DNA of 6,562 bases from Planctomycetaceae bacterium (GTDB taxonomy: Bacteria > Planctomycetota > Planctomycetia > Pirellulales > Pirellulaceae). A program made the position numbers and the translations under genes. Position 1 is the stretch's first letter. Each line of letters starts with the position of its first letter. Under the pieces are notes generated by a model, which saw only the letters and a program-made list of their open reading frames with translations, had not been told where the DNA came from and did no database searches. The stretch is taken from contig DNPC01000803.1 of assembly GCA_003501565.1 (NCBI GenBank), forward strand, positions 1 to 6,562, written 5' to 3'. Positions 6,321 through 6,562 of the stretch are shown here, piece after piece.

Positions 6321-6562
6321 TCCAGCTACCCTTTTCAGTAATTCCTTGCTCTCTCAAAGCTGACGAATGGGCTGGCGCGTGCGCAACCCGAAGATCGCAA
6401 AATATCGAGTTTGGGCCAATTGCGCTGAATTCCCTTTGATTTTGGAGGCTGTTGGACGAACTCACGATTAAAACGGGAAATCTGGCCTCGAATGTGTAAC
6501 CTTTCAGTATGCCACGGTAATACCCGATGAAGGCGGCAATTTGGGCGTTAGAATTGTTGCAA
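6321..6562 (-). other. Upstream region of the sigma gene; possible end of another open frame
   Basis: No recognisable gene lies in these 242 bases. One minus-strand frame is open from the right edge (6561) to TGA at 6307-6309, about 84 codons, and would overlap the sigma start by 14 bases. Its first third (IAAFIGYYRGILKGY and on) looks moderately protein-like, the rest does not, and it matches nothing known to me. An open run of this length has roughly a 2% chance in one random frame, so it is weak evidence. The promoter of the sigma gene is expected here. GGAATT (6427-6432, minus) resembles the GGAAC-type -35 of many ECF promoters, but a matching -10 is not clear. Confidence 0.3.
6329..6335 (-). 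promoter_or_regulatory. Shine-Dalgarno site supporting a TTG start for the sigma gene
   Basis: AAAAGGG on the minus strand is eight bases before TTG 6320. An in-frame CTG at 6333-6335 overlaps this site and so is less likely as a start. No in-frame ATG exists between the upstream TGA and region 2. Confidence 0.55.

Noticed and set aside
1..6562. CRISPR arrays, tRNA or rRNA genes, insertion sequences, toxin-antitoxin or defence genes
   Set aside because: Looked for on both strands; no regular repeat-spacer pattern, cloverleaf, transposase motif or known defence domain was seen.

Overview
The window reads as chromosomal DNA of a planctomycete, probably of the Pirellulales (Rhodopirellula/Blastopirellula-like) type. 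This is inferred from gene content, not from a marker gene: a large MMPL/RND transporter, an RraA-family protein, an ECF sigma factor beside a membrane protein with a LolA/RseB-like outer domain, a small lipoprotein, an unrecognised soluble protein, moderate GC and mixed use of Shine-Dalgarno sites. No rRNA, tRNA, insertion sequence, CRISPR array or phage gene was seen.

Left block (1-3279, minus strand): an RraA-family gene (3279-2527) runs directly into an MMPL-family transporter gene (2527 to beyond the left edge). The stop and start share a base (TAATG), so the two are almost certainly one transcript with coupled translation. About 842 residues of the transporter are inside the window. The end of the second transmembrane bundle is cut off.

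Middle: a 240-bp divergent intergenic region (3280-3519) carries a repeated 10-bp motif. It is followed by a plus-strand gene for a soluble 224-residue protein of unknown function (3520-4194). This gene converges on the next block across a 55-bp gap.

Right block (4250-6320, minus strand): transcription order is ECF sigma factor (TTG start at 6320), a single-pass membrane protein likely to be its regulator (5761-4970, 37 bp downstream), and then, after a 171-bp gap, a 182-residue lipoprotein (4798-4250). The first two look like an envelope-sensing cassette: the membrane protein would hold the sigma factor at the membrane and its outer domain would sense a lipid or envelope state. The lipoprotein may be a target or a third member. 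The region upstream of the sigma gene (6321-6562) has no convincing gene.

Nothing here is clearly a new defence or mobile system. The most interesting points are the coupled RraA-MMPL pair and the sigma/sensor/lipoprotein cluster.
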